In this document: positions 13,554 to 26,910 of the stretch, one piece after another
Position numbering within the stretch: position 1 is the stretch's first letter
How the letters are laid out: every line of letters starts with the position of its first letter
DNA from: Pterois miles
Taxonomy: Eukaryota; Chordata; Actinopteri; Perciformes; Scorpaenidae
Length of the DNA: 64,000 bases
Direction of reading: 5' to 3'
NCBI GenBank assembly: GCA_947000775.1
Contig: CAMQGK010000514.1
Location: 5,983,501 to 6,047,500, forward strand
Made by a program: the position numbers and the translations under genes
Notes under the pieces: model-generated
Databases searched by the model: none
What the model was told of the DNA's origin: nothing
The model's input: the letters and a program-made list of their open reading frames with translations, nothing else

Positions 13554-14031
13554 GGTGCCTTCAAATGTGGTGGTGTTTACTGTGTTCATGAGTGGAGTCC
13601 ATCTGAACGCCCCCTCATGTTGTATTCATGAGCTCGTGAGTGCAAAGTTTCTGACAGCTCAGAGTTCACAATTTGTGATGTGTTCGTTGACGTTGTGAGA
13701 AATGGTGGAGCCCATGGACGTTCTTGGTGCATAATACACATAGGAGTCATATTGTTTTTCTTGGTAATTTTATAACATGTCTGAGGCAAATGTTGATATT
13801 CTCAACGACCTCATCTTTCTCCTCTGTCATTATGGCTTTACATTTACTGCATTATGTTACTCATTAGCTAGCTTGCTAAATTATTAGCCTCTGTGGTTCA
13901 AGACTCGAACGGTAATGTTAATATTTCCGTTGCTTAGCAGCGATGTTCTCCACAACTGAACCACTTGAATGCAACACATGTTGTATTCATGACTTCTCAT
14001 GCGGTGAACACAAGCTCCATTTGAAGGCACC
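13554..14031. mobile_element. inverted-repeat element (MITE), about 480 bp
   Basis: Perfect 14-bp inverted ends GGTGCCTTCAAATG (13554-13567) and CATTTGAAGGCACC (14018-14031), with weaker pairing further in (TGTT...TCATGA). No coding capacity. A shorter relative is at 51248-51378. Confidence 0.7.
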
Positions 14032-14039
14032 AGTAGACA

Positions 14040-14515
14040 CAGTGACTTCAGCCAGTGGTTCGTGGACCGCTGTTTTGATGCCTCGAGTTTGGCATTTGGC
14101 CGTCGCCGTCTTGGTTATTTACAACCAGAAGTGACGTTAGAGGGTGGGGCTAAGCACAGCCTAATGATTATAATTAACTTTATTGAACTGAAAACACGCT
14201 GTGAAAGGGGTAAAGTTCTGAGATTAAATTTTGGGCAACTTCCAGATTGGACAACGCCGTGGTAGCAACCTGTCAATCACAAGGTAGCCTCACCCTAAAG
14301 TGCTTTATGGTCTATTTGACTCTGAATAGGACCATAATTTACTAAATGAACATCATGCTGTACTGAAGTAGACTTCAAACTCATGTTTACAATGTTTACT
14401 GAGATAATAAATCAAGTGAGAAGAAGCCTCATTTTCTCATAGACTTCTATACAATCAGACTTCTTTTTGCACCAGAGGAGTCGCCCCCTGCTGGATATCA
14501 GAAAGAATCTAAGTT
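14040..14515 (+). repeat. interspersed repeat D, copy 2
   Basis: Second copy of the family at 1810-2432, shorter and without its middle insertion. It starts within about ten bases of the end of a separate inverted-repeat element (13554-14031). Confidence 0.8.
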
Positions 14516-17500
14516 TACAACACTTCTGCATTGGCTTCAGTTTTCTGATCCCAGAGATGCCCATTGGGAATAAATTAACATCCTTTGACTTTTGACTCAC
14601 GCGAGCACACTAAATTACATTTGGAGTAAAGAAAAAAATACATTTCATGTCACACTGCTCAAGTGTAAAGACCTAGCCTTGACAGACTGATTCTTCAGTT
14701 TCCACTCAATGCAAAGCATACACTAGAGTTTTTCCATTTTTCACAGAGAATGGTTAAGTCACAGATGAAGTTCAATAGGATTACATGCCACGTGGCTCAG
14801 AATGACACAAACACACTACCTTTCTTCGAAAGCTTCAGCAATCAGTGCTACGCAGGCAGCAGCCAGTCGTGTGACTGTGAGGGCTGATGCTAATCTCACG
14901 TTTAGTGAGTGAAAATCTTCTTCCCGACAATTTGCAAACACCTGTCTCCTGACGTACCGTTCGCTTGTTGTTATGGTAATTTAGCGAGCAATAAGCAGCA
15001 TCTATAACACCTCCACAGACACTAGAGGAAGCTAACCCCCTTTCAAAATAGATGTATTGTGTGTGTGTTTTTCTTCTGGGTTTACCTTCATTATCATCAC
15101 CATGAGTCTCTCCATCTCGGGAACGAAACATCTGCTGTTCAACTGACAATTATCCATGCAAAGATGTTGCGTACAAACATTTTTCATACTAATCCTCTTC
15201 CCCATCATCACACATTTATCATCGCTGGGAGTCTATTGGTGCAATATTTCAGTGTGATGCCAAATGTGTCAGTAATATAATGCATGTGTGAGTCTGATGG
15301 TTTCCTCTTTCGTATAAGTGAACTATTTGGCATGCTTCCACAACTTAAATGGCTCTGATGCGTCCTGTGACGTTTTTTTTATGGTAAACAACACTATGAT
15401 TTACAGCAGACTTTAATGACTGAGAGCTCCATAACAGTAAACTGAGACTGGCATATGCAAAGAAGGACAGACTCGCGATTACATTATTAGATTGTGCGAT
15501 TCAAGGAATGAGAAAAAAACATCAATCTGCAATGCGTCTCATTTTCATTTCATTGTGTGCAAGCAGATGCCACCAGAGTTTTCAGGCGGTGAAAACAGAA
15601 ACTGTTGCCAAATATTTTAATGCAGCAGTGAATTTTCGAAGACAGGCTATTTTGCTGTTCACGATGTGTCAAACATCCCCCACCATATCACACAAGAATA
15701 CTAACAACCAGCCTCTTTTAAGGGACATTCAGCTATTTCGAAAGGAAGAAGAAAACTGTTGCTTGAGTCGCTGATACAAAGACAATTACTTTTCTTTTGT
15801 CAATTCCTCAGCACTTTGAGGGTGTGAGGGTTTGAGTGTGACTTTTCTTAATGAACACAGCTTAGGCTCAACACAGCAGGGTAGCACCAGGCAGACGCTC
15901 TTTGAAGAGGTTTTTACTTAGGAGCTTGCATCACTGTCTTGCCCACAGCAGGGATGGTTAGTAACAGAAAACCTGGGCTAGCATATTTCAAGGTATTCCA
16001 TCAGGTAAAGTACTCGGGTGACTAGACGAATACTTAAATGGGCTTCTGAGTTTCTTTTGAATGTCAGGTGGTTGTTTATAGCACAGAACATTTGTATTTA
16101 TACAAGGGCAGTTGGTTAAAATATTTAAATATTATTAATCGTGATTAATCACAAATTCATCACACATTTTTTATCTGTTCAAAATGTACCTTAAAGGGAG
16201 ATTTGTCAAGCATTTAATACTAATTAACAACACAAAACAATGAGAAATATTGTCCAGAAACCCTCACAGGTCCTGCATCTTAACATGGCAAACTGCAGCC
16301 CAACAGACACCAACAGCTGTCAGAGAGTCAGTGTGTTGATTTGACTATGACTTGATCCAAACTGCATGTGATTATCATAAAGACAGCATGTCTCTAAAGG
16401 GGAGAAGAACCCATTTACATTCTCATATCTAGAGGTCAGAGGTCAAGGGATCCTTTGAATATGGCCATGACAGTTTATCCTCGCCAGAATTTAGTATATG
16501 TTTGGAGTGTTATTTATCCTCCTTTGCAACAAGATAGTATGACATGGTTGGTACCAATGGCTTCCTTAGGTTTTCTAATTTCATGTGAAACTAAGCCAGC
16601 TAAACACGTTATCACGTTATCCTTGACAGCTCTTTCTAAATGTTATTCTACACACTCTCCAATTATCAACTAATCCTGACGAGAAACTGTTGTATGAGGA
16701 TCCTTATCACACTTTTAAGGAGCGTGTGAGCTCAGTGTAGAGTTTGGGTGATGGAGCTGTCTAAAAAAAAGTTTCATTGTCCACAGCATCTCTTTCTCTA
16801 TCCCAGTCTTGCTGGCATGGCCCTTTTACAGTGACTCTCACACTCGGCCATTACCACAGTATTTTCCATTCAAAATTCCTTGGACAGGACTAAAAGTCTT
16901 TAAAAAATGCTGCAGTTTGAGTTTAACCCAGCTGCACAATTGGAACTCTAGACTGCTTCCTGATTTGTTATTTTACTGTTAATCTACATTGAATTGTAGA
17001 ATTTATCACACATTATGATAGATAATTTAAATCTCAGACCAAAACCCATCATTGCAGACATTTCTGTCTTCACCTTATTTTAAAGATGCCTGAGGTGAAA
17101 GGTGGCTCATCTCACTGTACTTTCCCCTCCTCCCTCCCTTCAGACACAGCGTCGGAGCTGAGAGCTCTATGAAACCATGATGGGTCTCATAATGTGATTT
17201 CTCCCAAGGTAAAAGCTTATAATGTATCCTCATATTTGCTGAGGTCAGTTTAACACAATAGGGGTTTTCATTTGCACCCCTCTCACTTTGGTTTCAATAA
17301 TAGCATCTGAAACTGCACATGATGGAGTCTTTAATGCACCGGCATTGACTTTGGGTCACTCTCTTCATTTCAAATACTGTCTAATGTTCTAAAAGGCTAT
17401 TCAGAAGCTGTTGTAATGTACAGAACATCTAGACCATCACTGGGATTTTGAAATCCTTTGTGCGGTTATCGATTGCTAGTCACAAACATGATAACATTGT

Positions 17501-18613
17501 GAATTTGAATTATTTTCACACATGTATGCTGCCCTGGAAATGTATTATTATTCTTATTCTTATCATTAATTTCATTTTTTATTTTTTGGTTTTGAATTAA
17601 TTTTCTTTTTGTAATCATTTCCCCAGATCTTCCGATCTTATCAATAAATACAGTTATATTCTTTCAAAACTCAAATTATCCTTCACAAAACTGAGTTCTT
17701 TCAAGCTTTAAAAGCATAGAAACAAACTGAAGAGAATGAGTCATGAAGCAGAATGCAAATGACAGGACAAAGTTATTTTATAATGTGATATTTCCCTCAA
17801 TTCAATTTTACTTGACATTAAGAGTTTTGCGTACAAGGTCACCGGTGAAATATCCAAAATAAAAGTAATATTTACTAGAGAAAATGTTCCATACTGTATT
17901 TCTGACCTGACCTAAATTTGCGATGTGATGCTCCCGACATATTTTTGTTGTTTTCTATCATCCGCCCCGGGTATAAGCCCATGACAGTGATGGCTGACAG
18001 TGATGGATTGACATGGACAGATTAAACACTGGCTGTCAGACCGTCTCTTTCCTCTGCAGAAGAGCATCTATCCAGTGTTGTGGCTTTCTGCCTCAGTCGA
18101 TCCCACAGGTTAGAAACAATCAAACCTCTAATTGACTTCAGTTAGTGCAGCGACATGTTCAGACTGTGTTTGATCATTAGAAGGCAGACAAGCTCTGACA
18201 CACAGACGCTTACAGTGCAGTAAAATTATGTAGATGGAGTTCAGAAAGAGGTCAACCTCGGCCCCCATGTTGTTGGCAAACAGCTGGCCAGCTGTGACTG
18301 GCTGTTCAAAGAAAATCATGCACTTGATTTACCTCTAAAAGTTTCAGTATGTGAAAGTATTGGACTAATTTTCTAGTAGCATAAAATATAGAGTGGACTA
18401 GTGTGTGGTGGGTACAAAGAGTTTTGTACAGGTAGGAAGCTATTTAATCCAGGACAAGATGTGCTCCACGCTGGGGCAGGGTTGGCATCCACTGAGTGTT
18501 ATCTGAACTCCTTTAGTGACTTTTATTCAATAGGAGAAGCATAATGTATATACTTATTTCAAAAGATGATGAAGATGGAACTGTGTGCAGACACAGTATT
18601 TGCAATGACTTTT
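14516..18613. other. gene-free stretch
   Basis: Only the hAT-like copy at 16110-16635 is identifiable. The remainder is AT-rich with no supported feature. Confidence 0.55.
16110..16635 (+). repeat. hAT-like non-autonomous element, copy
   Basis: Same family: ttaatcgtgattaatcaca, accttaaagggagatttgtc, cagaaaccctcacaggtcc, and the end ccttgacagctc. The distal third is shortened. Confidence 0.8.
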
Positions 18614-18916
18614 TAAAGGAATAGTATGTCACATTTAGGAGGATTTATTGGTCGAAATGGAATATAATAATAATAATGTTTGTTTTCTCTAGTGCACAAT
18701 CACCTGAAAATAAGGGTTGCTGTGTTTTTCTTGCCTTAAAATGAACCGTTTATATCTACATACACAGTGGATCCTCTTCACAGAGCTGGCTACCGTGTTT
18801 CTACATTAGCCCAGAATACTGGCTCTAGATAGGGATGTTGATGTTTTTGCGTTAATTGGTTGCAATCTGCAACCTCACAGCTAGACGCCACCAGATCCTA
18901 CACACTGCACCTTTTT
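18614..18916 (-). mobile_element. MITE with TAAAGG / CCTTTT ends, about 300 bp
   Basis: From taaaggaatagtatgtcaca to gatcctacacactgcacct; includes 'acaatcacctgaaaataagg' and 'ggttgcaatctgcaacctca'. This family is common in teleosts as far as I know. Pieces occur at 36441, 36705 and 48218. Confidence 0.75.
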
Positions 18917-21900
18917 TGGGCATTTTATTTTGAAGTTCCCTCTTTTTGGCTTAATTAAGAATGAGAAGAATGTGAGGAAAAAAGGTGGAGATAATTTTCA
19001 AGATCAATAGAAATAGTCCCAATATCTTAAAATGTCACAGTGATTTCTGGAAACATGTTAAGCTCACTATTATCATCTTGTGAGTGTCTTAAAGGAACAG
19101 TACAGCATTTTGGGGAAAACACTTTGATTCCAGTTTCATGTGGAGAGTTAGTTTGGGACAGTGATAGAGTGAAAATTAGTTTGATATAATTCATAACACA
19201 GTTATTAAACAGTGTGGCTATGTAATGCTATATTTTGTTTGTTTCTCTCACGGTTTTATGAATGTTCTTATCTTTTGAGGCAATTTCCAGTCAACCTAAA
19301 GACTACTTGACAATGTCTGCGGTGATGTATAACATGCCAGCCTTCAAGACAAGAAAATAATAACACGTAGCTTCAAGGCTTCTGTGGAAATTTGAGATGC
19401 CTGCCAAGCGGCAAAACAATATGGCGGGACACTCTTCACGCTAAGCACCAAAATGACACTGAGCCTTACAAACAGCCAAACATTGTTATATACAGTAGCT
19501 TCTCGACAGCTTAAAGAATGCTAAGCATTAAGCATTGTCTGCCAGGAGGCAAAGCTGCTGTGCAAGTGGCAGGCAGACAAGTAGCTGTTGATCCTTTTAG
19601 GCAGCAAAGTGGCTTGACGTGTCATTTTGCTGCCCAGTACACTGCCCCAGAATGCTTTGCAGCCTGGAAATGTCGTGACCATTATCTGGTATTCTTTACC
19701 ATGTGCAGAGGCTGTCTGCTGGTGCACAGGTCGACAGTGACTCTCAGGCACATGGTGTTTGTAGGAATGTGAATGATATGACCTCTTATACTACTTCAAA
19801 ATCAACTTATTCGTGAGGGGAATTTATAATAATTTGATGTATAGTTTTTATTTCGCAAAGACAAAACATTATTAAATGTGTTTTTACAGAAGCCCCGCCT
19901 TTTGAATAGTATCTTGAAGCTAAAGGTTTGTGCATGGTTAATAGTTGCGGTTAACTTTGTAACATGTGGTTAAGGTGCTTAGGTTTATGCAACAAAACCA
20001 CTTGGGTAGGGCTAGAAAAAACATGATTTTTTTTAAAATCAATAATAAACAAATACATAAAAAGGGGGAAACCTGTCTTGCCTCACATGAACAGGCTCCC
20101 TCCCACTGGGTCTGGGGGCTGTTCAGGATGGAGAGGCAGGCTATGGGGCATGCCCACCAACAGACAGCTTCCTCCCAAGGGCCTGGAGGCTACTAAAGAA
20201 GACATGCCCCAGTCCGTCACAGGAGGGAATTTTTCCCTCCTCTTTCTCTATCTGGCCCCATTATTACCACTAATTTCTCCTCCTGCACTCACACCAACAC
20301 ACACCCTCACACATGTACACACTAGATGAAACCCCAGGTTATTACTTTGCTGTTACTGTTACCGTCATGTTACCCACTGTCTTCTTCTTCTACCCTGCCT
20401 CACCAGTTCTGTCTCTTCACACTTTAAAAAAAAAAAGAAAGACAGACAAAACATCATGATTTGGCTTAAAATAAATACTTTGTGTGACTCAGTGACGCAG
20501 TATCAACACCACTTTAATGAAAAAAAAGTGTGCGTTTATGGACTTTATTTGTTAAACCCGCACTAACTACTGTGTTTCACACTGACATACACTATATCAT
20601 CACCTTTTAAAATGATATGGCAAACTTTTTAAGCTCCACTCCTGGTCTCTACCAACCCCTGAGGGAAATATCTGGCTCTTTAGCTGCTAAATGCTCCTCT
20701 GTTCACTAGCTATAGTCTGACTTTGTTTGGCGCTTGCTGCTGAGCACGTAGTATACTGTGGGTGTGGAGGGCTTTTTTCGCTGAAAACAGCTGCCTGCTG
20801 TGACCGAAAACGAAGCTATGAGAGCTGCGAGAGTGAATCACAACAGTAAAGTTTTGGACCAGACTGCAAAACAATGAGCTGAAATTCATTATAAAGCTCA
20901 TGACAATGTCATTTTATACTGTACATTGTTATTATATATATAAAAAAGATAATAACCACTTTAAATAGTCATGTACATATTGCAATGGAGTAAAATATGC
21001 AACTGCCACAACACAGTAAGTGATTCCCATTCGTTCCATAAATCAGCACCAGGCCTGTTCTCAGGATGGTAACTGACTGACATCAGCACATCATACAAAA
21101 GGGCAGTATGCTCTCTTCTCATGAGTATGTGCTGCTTTGCATTTCTAGGAGTTGCTATGTAGTAAAAATGCACTGTTGCAGCATGTTTAAAATGCTTTTC
21201 TGCACTCACCATTATAAACCAGCCCCCATATGATTCTAACATGCTGAACATGTTTTATATACATACAGCATATGCATGTCGGGCTATGCTCTGACTGCAT
21301 TCTGCACAAGAATGAATTGCAATTCATTGTCTGCATTATACATGCGCACTGAAATATGCAGCTTATGGGAAAGTAATGGGAATTAGTTGGTCACTTACTT
21401 ACACCACATACAGTGAAGTGCTTCTGGGGAGTGTTGTCATACATGAACTGTGTTGACCCTGATATTCCTCACATTATCACATCCAGTTCTTTTAAATTAG
21501 TTAGATGAGATAATGCATATTCACTGTGTCTGATAAGCATGATCAGGGAATATGTGAGTGTGCTGCTCGCTACCTTTACATAATGAAAATAGCATTGTTA
21601 GTCCATTTAGAGCTTTATAATGAAGAGTCAGGAGAGGCGGAGAAAGTGTTAATCACAAACGGTGCTGAGTGAAATATACCTTTTCTCCACAGAGAGCATA
21701 GCACGGCAGTCCTTTATTAGTCCATGCTGAAAGCTCAGAGAGAAATTACCGTTCAGTATATGCATGGGATGGATCTCAGCATGTGTGTTTCTGCATACAG
21801 AAATAGCTGGAAGAGTTTTTATTTTATTTTTTTTTTTACTATTTTCCTGCTTCCTGTTGCTTTTTGCTCCATTTCCATCACTGTCTTGTGAAAAAATGTT

Positions 21901-22479
21901 AAATTTTCATGAGCTAAGAAAAAACAACTGTATTTGATATGTAAAACATCGCAACTCATAAAAGGAACACTTCAGTTTATCTGAAAAATTCAAAATCACC
22001 AAATCTGGAGATGTTATTTCATTTTTCAGTTTGTTCTTCACTGATTTAAAGCTAGAGATGGTAATATTGAAAAATTAGCAAGAGTATGTTAGATTTAAAA
22101 AACTATCCACCCGAGAAACACCCAGTGCCCAGTGTTGCCATCTCTTATACAATGAAAGTAACTAGTAGCAGGAGCTCCAAAAGATGCTAAATCTAGCAAG
22201 AAAGTCGTCAAATCAGCAACTGGCCACCCTCAAGAGCCACTCCCACAAAAACGATAGATTCCCCATAAAAACAACCATCTGTAAATATAGTAACTGTACT
22301 TACATCACATCTACATGCAAGTTGCTGGAACATAACCTTCGTCCTGCTGCAGCCCAATCCCATGTGACGGTGTATAAATAGCAGGACATTACAAAGACAT
22401 TCTGCATATCATGAGGATGCATTTTAGCATTTTTGCGTGTCATTTGTAGGCCTCTTTCCGGATGTCATTTCTACGCCAC
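18917..22479. other. gene-free stretch
   Basis: Nothing coding. 'aacaaaaccacttgggtagg' near 19990 resembles part of repeat F or the 'cctaaacctaac' family. Otherwise unremarkable. Confidence 0.55.
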
Positions 22480-22900
22480 AAAATAAAACTATTCTAATGG
22501 TTGCCGTTGGTTTAGACAACAAAACCACTTAGTTAGGTTAAGGAAAAACATAATGGCTGATGTTAGAATAAGTACGTAAACTAAGTAAAATACTTTTGGA
22601 AACAAAGTAAAATACACATGGAAAACACGTCACAAACATCACTAACATCACGCAAAATAACTCAACAACACTTCTGGACACGAGCACTGCTCTCCTGGTT
22701 GAGTCTCCTGTCACTTTTTATTGCTTCACCAGCTCTGAGCGTAGCATGTTTACACCGATGCATTTACATTGCAGTCAAAACACACTACATGGTGTACAAA
22801 TGACCCGCCCAAAGCAAGAACGGTGTTCTCACTGCATGGAAATGACTTACGAATCATTCATATGCCATTTAGTGTGACCGGGCCGCCTGCTCATAACAGT
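22480..22900 (+). repeat. interspersed repeat F, copy 1
   Basis: Blocks 'aaactaagtaaaatac', 'acaaacatcactaacatcac', 'ccagctctgagcgtag', 'gcaagaacggtgttctcact' and 'agtgtgaccgggcc' recur in the same order at 24125-24540. Confidence 0.65.
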
Positions 22901-23781
22901 ATAATGTGCACTCTCATTACAGTAGGCCTACTCCACCTTTTCCAGCCTTTGCTCATTTATAATTCACTCTTGTGGGCAGCAGAGGTGCATTTTCATATTC
23001 TCTAAAATTCCATTAGAGCGTGCACTGCAGCACATATAGACATGGCTGATTGTTGATATTACCAGATACCTGTATATTTTAGATTCTGAGTACCACACTA
23101 ATATGACAGTAGGAATACTGATTAGCTCGATTCAGGGGTGTAAGCCTGACATTGATGTTATGCTAATGCGGTGCCACTCTCCTGACTGTGTCCACACACT
23201 CTGAGCACCTTCTAGCATTAGCCGTGAATTTTCATACAATCCACCGATAATGGAAACTAATTTAATTCAGAGGAAGTGGTGGAGGACACCATGCATAATC
23301 ATGTCAATGTAAACAGTGAGCTTCTATCCATTCATCTTAGTCTCTTACCGTTTGTCTCTTTAAGTCAACCACATGAACATGCAGCAGCCACCGTAAAACA
23401 AATTACACGTTGTTTTACAAACAACAATCTATGATCATTGACTTTGTAACAGAATGCAACATAATGCATTAGGAGTCCAGCTCTGGGATATCAAATATAA
23501 ATCAGCGTGTGTGTGTTTAATTTTTAAAGAGCAAAATCAAGATCAGTCCTGTCCTCACTGTGGTTGGTAGTGGAAGGTCAATATCAGGGACACAAACAAT
23601 TGTAATCAGTATGACAGGAGCCTCACTGGGGTAACCAGAGTGAGCATCACTGCGATTTTTGTTTTAAAAATCAATTTATCTTTCACGCATGAAGCTCCAG
23701 CTAAACAAACCCAGCATTTTAGTAGAAGTGACAGCCTGCTGGTCAGGGCATGCTGTGTCTGATATGTCCTGATGGAGGATG

Positions 23782-23819
23782 GTGTGTGTGTGTGTGTGTG
23801 TGTGTGGGGGGGGGGGGGG
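23782..23819. repeat. (TG)n microsatellite followed by a G run
   Basis: About 12 TG units then 14-15 G. The G run is a likely site of sequencing error. Confidence 0.95.
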
Positions 23820-23918
23820 CTGTACTTTGTCATGAGTGAGTATATATAAAAAAATAAAATAAAATAAAAATAACTTGCACTTTGAATTTAGACTGGCTTT
23901 GTTTTCACCTAGTGAGTC

Positions 23919-23921
<3 letters not shown>

Positions 23922-23953
<32 letters not shown>
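23922..23953. repeat. (TG)n microsatellite
   Basis: About 16 TG units, 100 bp from the preceding TG tract. Confidence 0.95.
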
Positions 23954-23954
<1 letters not shown>

Positions 23955-24124
23955 ATCATGGCAAAAATGTGGTCCTGGAAGCACCAACAGTAGTGGGAAC
24001 TATCACAGTAACAGGTTTGAGTACTGCCAGATGTTTATATGCAACCCGGCATCACACCAAAGCATGTAATAGACCTCTTTCCTCGCTGAGGCGGGAATAT
24101 TACATACATGTATGTAGGTGCAAT

Positions 24125-24540
24125 ACCAGCAGGGGGCACCAAAGCCACTTAATAGGGTTTAGAAAAACCATCGTGGTTGGCCTTAAAAAAGTATGTATAC
24201 AAGCACATAAACTAAGTAAAATATGTATGAAAACAAGATAACAAGTACATAAAACACACCACAAATGTCACTAAAAAAACATGTCAAACGTCACTAACGT
24301 AACTCACAAAACAAAACACCAAACCTCGACACCGGTATCAAAGTGGTGTGTTTGTTGGACCCATCCACAGTCCCACCTGCTCACCATAAGCGGTCTCTCT
24401 TATTTCATTTTATATCACTAGCTCTGAGTGTAGACTAAAAGCAAGAACAGCAGTTTTACTGCATGCTTTTGCCTCGTGCAGTATCGCGTCATTCACATGC
24501 CTCTTTATGAGACCGGGCTGTTGCATGTCTGTGGACAGAT
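24125..24540 (+). repeat. interspersed repeat F, copy 2
   Basis: 'aaactaagtaaaatatg', 'acaaatgtcactaaaaaaac', 'ctagctctgagtgtag', 'gcaagaacagcagttttact' and 'atgagaccgggctg', paralleling copy 1 some 1.6 kb upstream. Confidence 0.65.
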
Positions 24541-25929
24541 TTTGTGACCAGCGTAGCAACCTTGCAAGATGCAGTTCTGAAACTTTAAAGTTTTGTTGTT
24601 GAGATTCAAATGAAGGCAGAGTTTCAAAATGGACGTGGCCAAACAAACTGGCCCGATTTGGCATCACAAAAATGTTACAGTTGTATAGTTGAGATCAAGG
24701 TCTGAATAAGGGCTCCAGAGCCCTACCGCCACGCTTAAATAGCTGGTCTGATTTGGCATTCATGGCTGGTGTGATCGTACTGCAAAACTGTCTCCTATTA
24801 TTTGATGCAAATAAGTACATCAGCTTATGTATTTAAAAAAATGTGTACTGCAGGTATTCAGTGTTTCAGTTCTCTGAAGTTCTACCAGGGGGATATCATT
24901 TTGCTTTCGTTGTTGAAAAATCTCAGGTAATTATTTCAGGGAAATATTCATATGCCCCTTCCTTCCTCAGCAAGGTGATCTAGAACACAAATTAGACATA
25001 AAGGTAGCAGCCTCATGAGAGAACTTAATGTGAAAAATCGAATGAATAGCTTGATCTGTAAACAAATCAGTGTTAAAATAAATATGTTAATTGGGGTTAT
25101 CGTTGAGGCTGTTTTCTGCATTGTGCCAAAACAGCAAGTCGGTCTGATTTTAACTAACCTCAAAAGATAAACCATCAACATTCTATCCTCTGGCCGTTCC
25201 CATCGCACTAATATGCTGAACCAAGCACGAGATGTGAACGTCTTAATTGCAGTGCACTCTGAGATAATGATAACGCTCGCATTAGCCTGCTTGAACAAAT
25301 GCATGCACACACACAAACACACTCACTGCTGAAGGATTGAATGTTACAGCAAGGTGAAAACATCACTGAGTAAACACCTCTCTGTGCTTTTATCCTGCTT
25401 TCCTCACAGATTAACACTGACAAGGTAATTTAATAACTGGAGGTTCAACACTTCAACTGTGTTAAATAAAACAAATTAGTAGCAAGGTCAATCTCAACCT
25501 TCGCCACCACCAGACTTTCCCCACAGAGAACTTTAATGTACATGGGTGGATTATTTGCCGTTGGACCTTTACTGACCCCCCACCTCCAGCCCTCTGTGTG
25601 TATGGACCCTGTTGTACCCTCCAAACTCCTGTCAAATACATTGCACACAGCAACAATGGTGGATCCATGTTCACTGTGTCAGTTTGTGGTAATTTGAACA
25701 CAGCTTTATTTAGAGAAATGTGTGAGCAAAATAGACACTGTACAGCACTGTTTTACCATTACATTTCTATAACATTGTCAGACTCACAATGGTGGGCTGT
25801 TTAAAAATCAAAATCAATGTTATTCCTAAGCCAGAAGTATGCTTCTCATAGTGGCCAAATGGCAGAATTACAACTTTCAGGGCCCAAAACCTGAATATTC
25901 CTTATATACTGTATATATTAGGACCTGAA

Positions 25930-26222
25930 AGCTGTAAAAAGCACTGTCCTAAAATGCAAATCCAGTTATTTTCCTTCCTCTGTTCATGTGAATGAGCCTC
26001 AGACCATGCTTGGACCAAGGGCTGGGAGGCGGAGTCAAAGGAAACGCTACTGCGCCTTCTGGGCCCAATGAATCCGGAAGATTGTTGGGTGATCCGGATA
26101 AATTTATACACGGAAGTCAAGCTTTTCTGCTTCATGCACATCTTTCATATGAATAAATGGGGCTCCGCCTTCAACACTGTATCCGGTTCCCTTTATACAT
26201 CCATGGTTATTCTTCCTTGTCA
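25930..26222 (+). repeat. interspersed repeat E, copy 2
   Basis: 'cttcctctgttcatgtgaat', 'gggcccaatgaatccggaag', 'cttctgcttcatgcaca', 'ccctttatacatccatgg'. Same block order as copy 1. Confidence 0.7.
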
Positions 26223-26910
26223 AAGCCTGCCACCTACATTACCCACAGTGGTGCACAGCCACCAACAGTTTAACAAGAGAAATGTGTTTTGCTAGCAGGT
26301 AATGTAGCCTCGAGCTGCTAGCCTCCAACGCAACCGCCAGATACTTTTGTATTGTCGAACTCAGTTTTCAGCCCCAACCAAAGCTGACTTAAAAGTGGGA
26401 AAGGTGGAAATATGCCAAGACTGTGCATATAGCAGTACAACTAATGAAACAAACAGCAGGGAATTGAAAAATAAAAACTGAGATGTTTGGGGGGAATAGC
26501 TGTTGACTGTGTTTAGAGTCATTTGCTCAGACTGATGGCTTCATAGCAATCAGAAAAGTGAAGATAGCAAAGACTCTCAAACAGGCTCTGGCTGATAATA
26601 TCTGCTGAAATGAGGTCTGTATTACATCAAGGAAGGATCAGTTCAGTGTTCAGTTCCCCACCTCTCTTAAGCCCTAAAGGAAGGGTGTCATCCCGCCGTG
26701 ATTGGTTGAGAGGGTAAATGCACCAAGCTGCTGTCAGCTCTTCATTAGGAGCCAATCCCCACACCGTGCACAACAGGTGATCTGAGTAACCCTACAATCA
26801 ACTCAGGGGAATTGTGACGTTCAGTGAACATGAAAAGGAGAAAAGGGGAATGACAACAAAACAGCTACACATTGTCATTGTTTTGATGATGTTTACATTT
26901 CTAGTGAAAC

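Larger units (their letters stand above)
22901..26910. other. gene-free stretch
   Basis: Holds two TG microsatellites, repeat F copy 2 and repeat E copy 2. No exon recognised. Confidence 0.55.
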
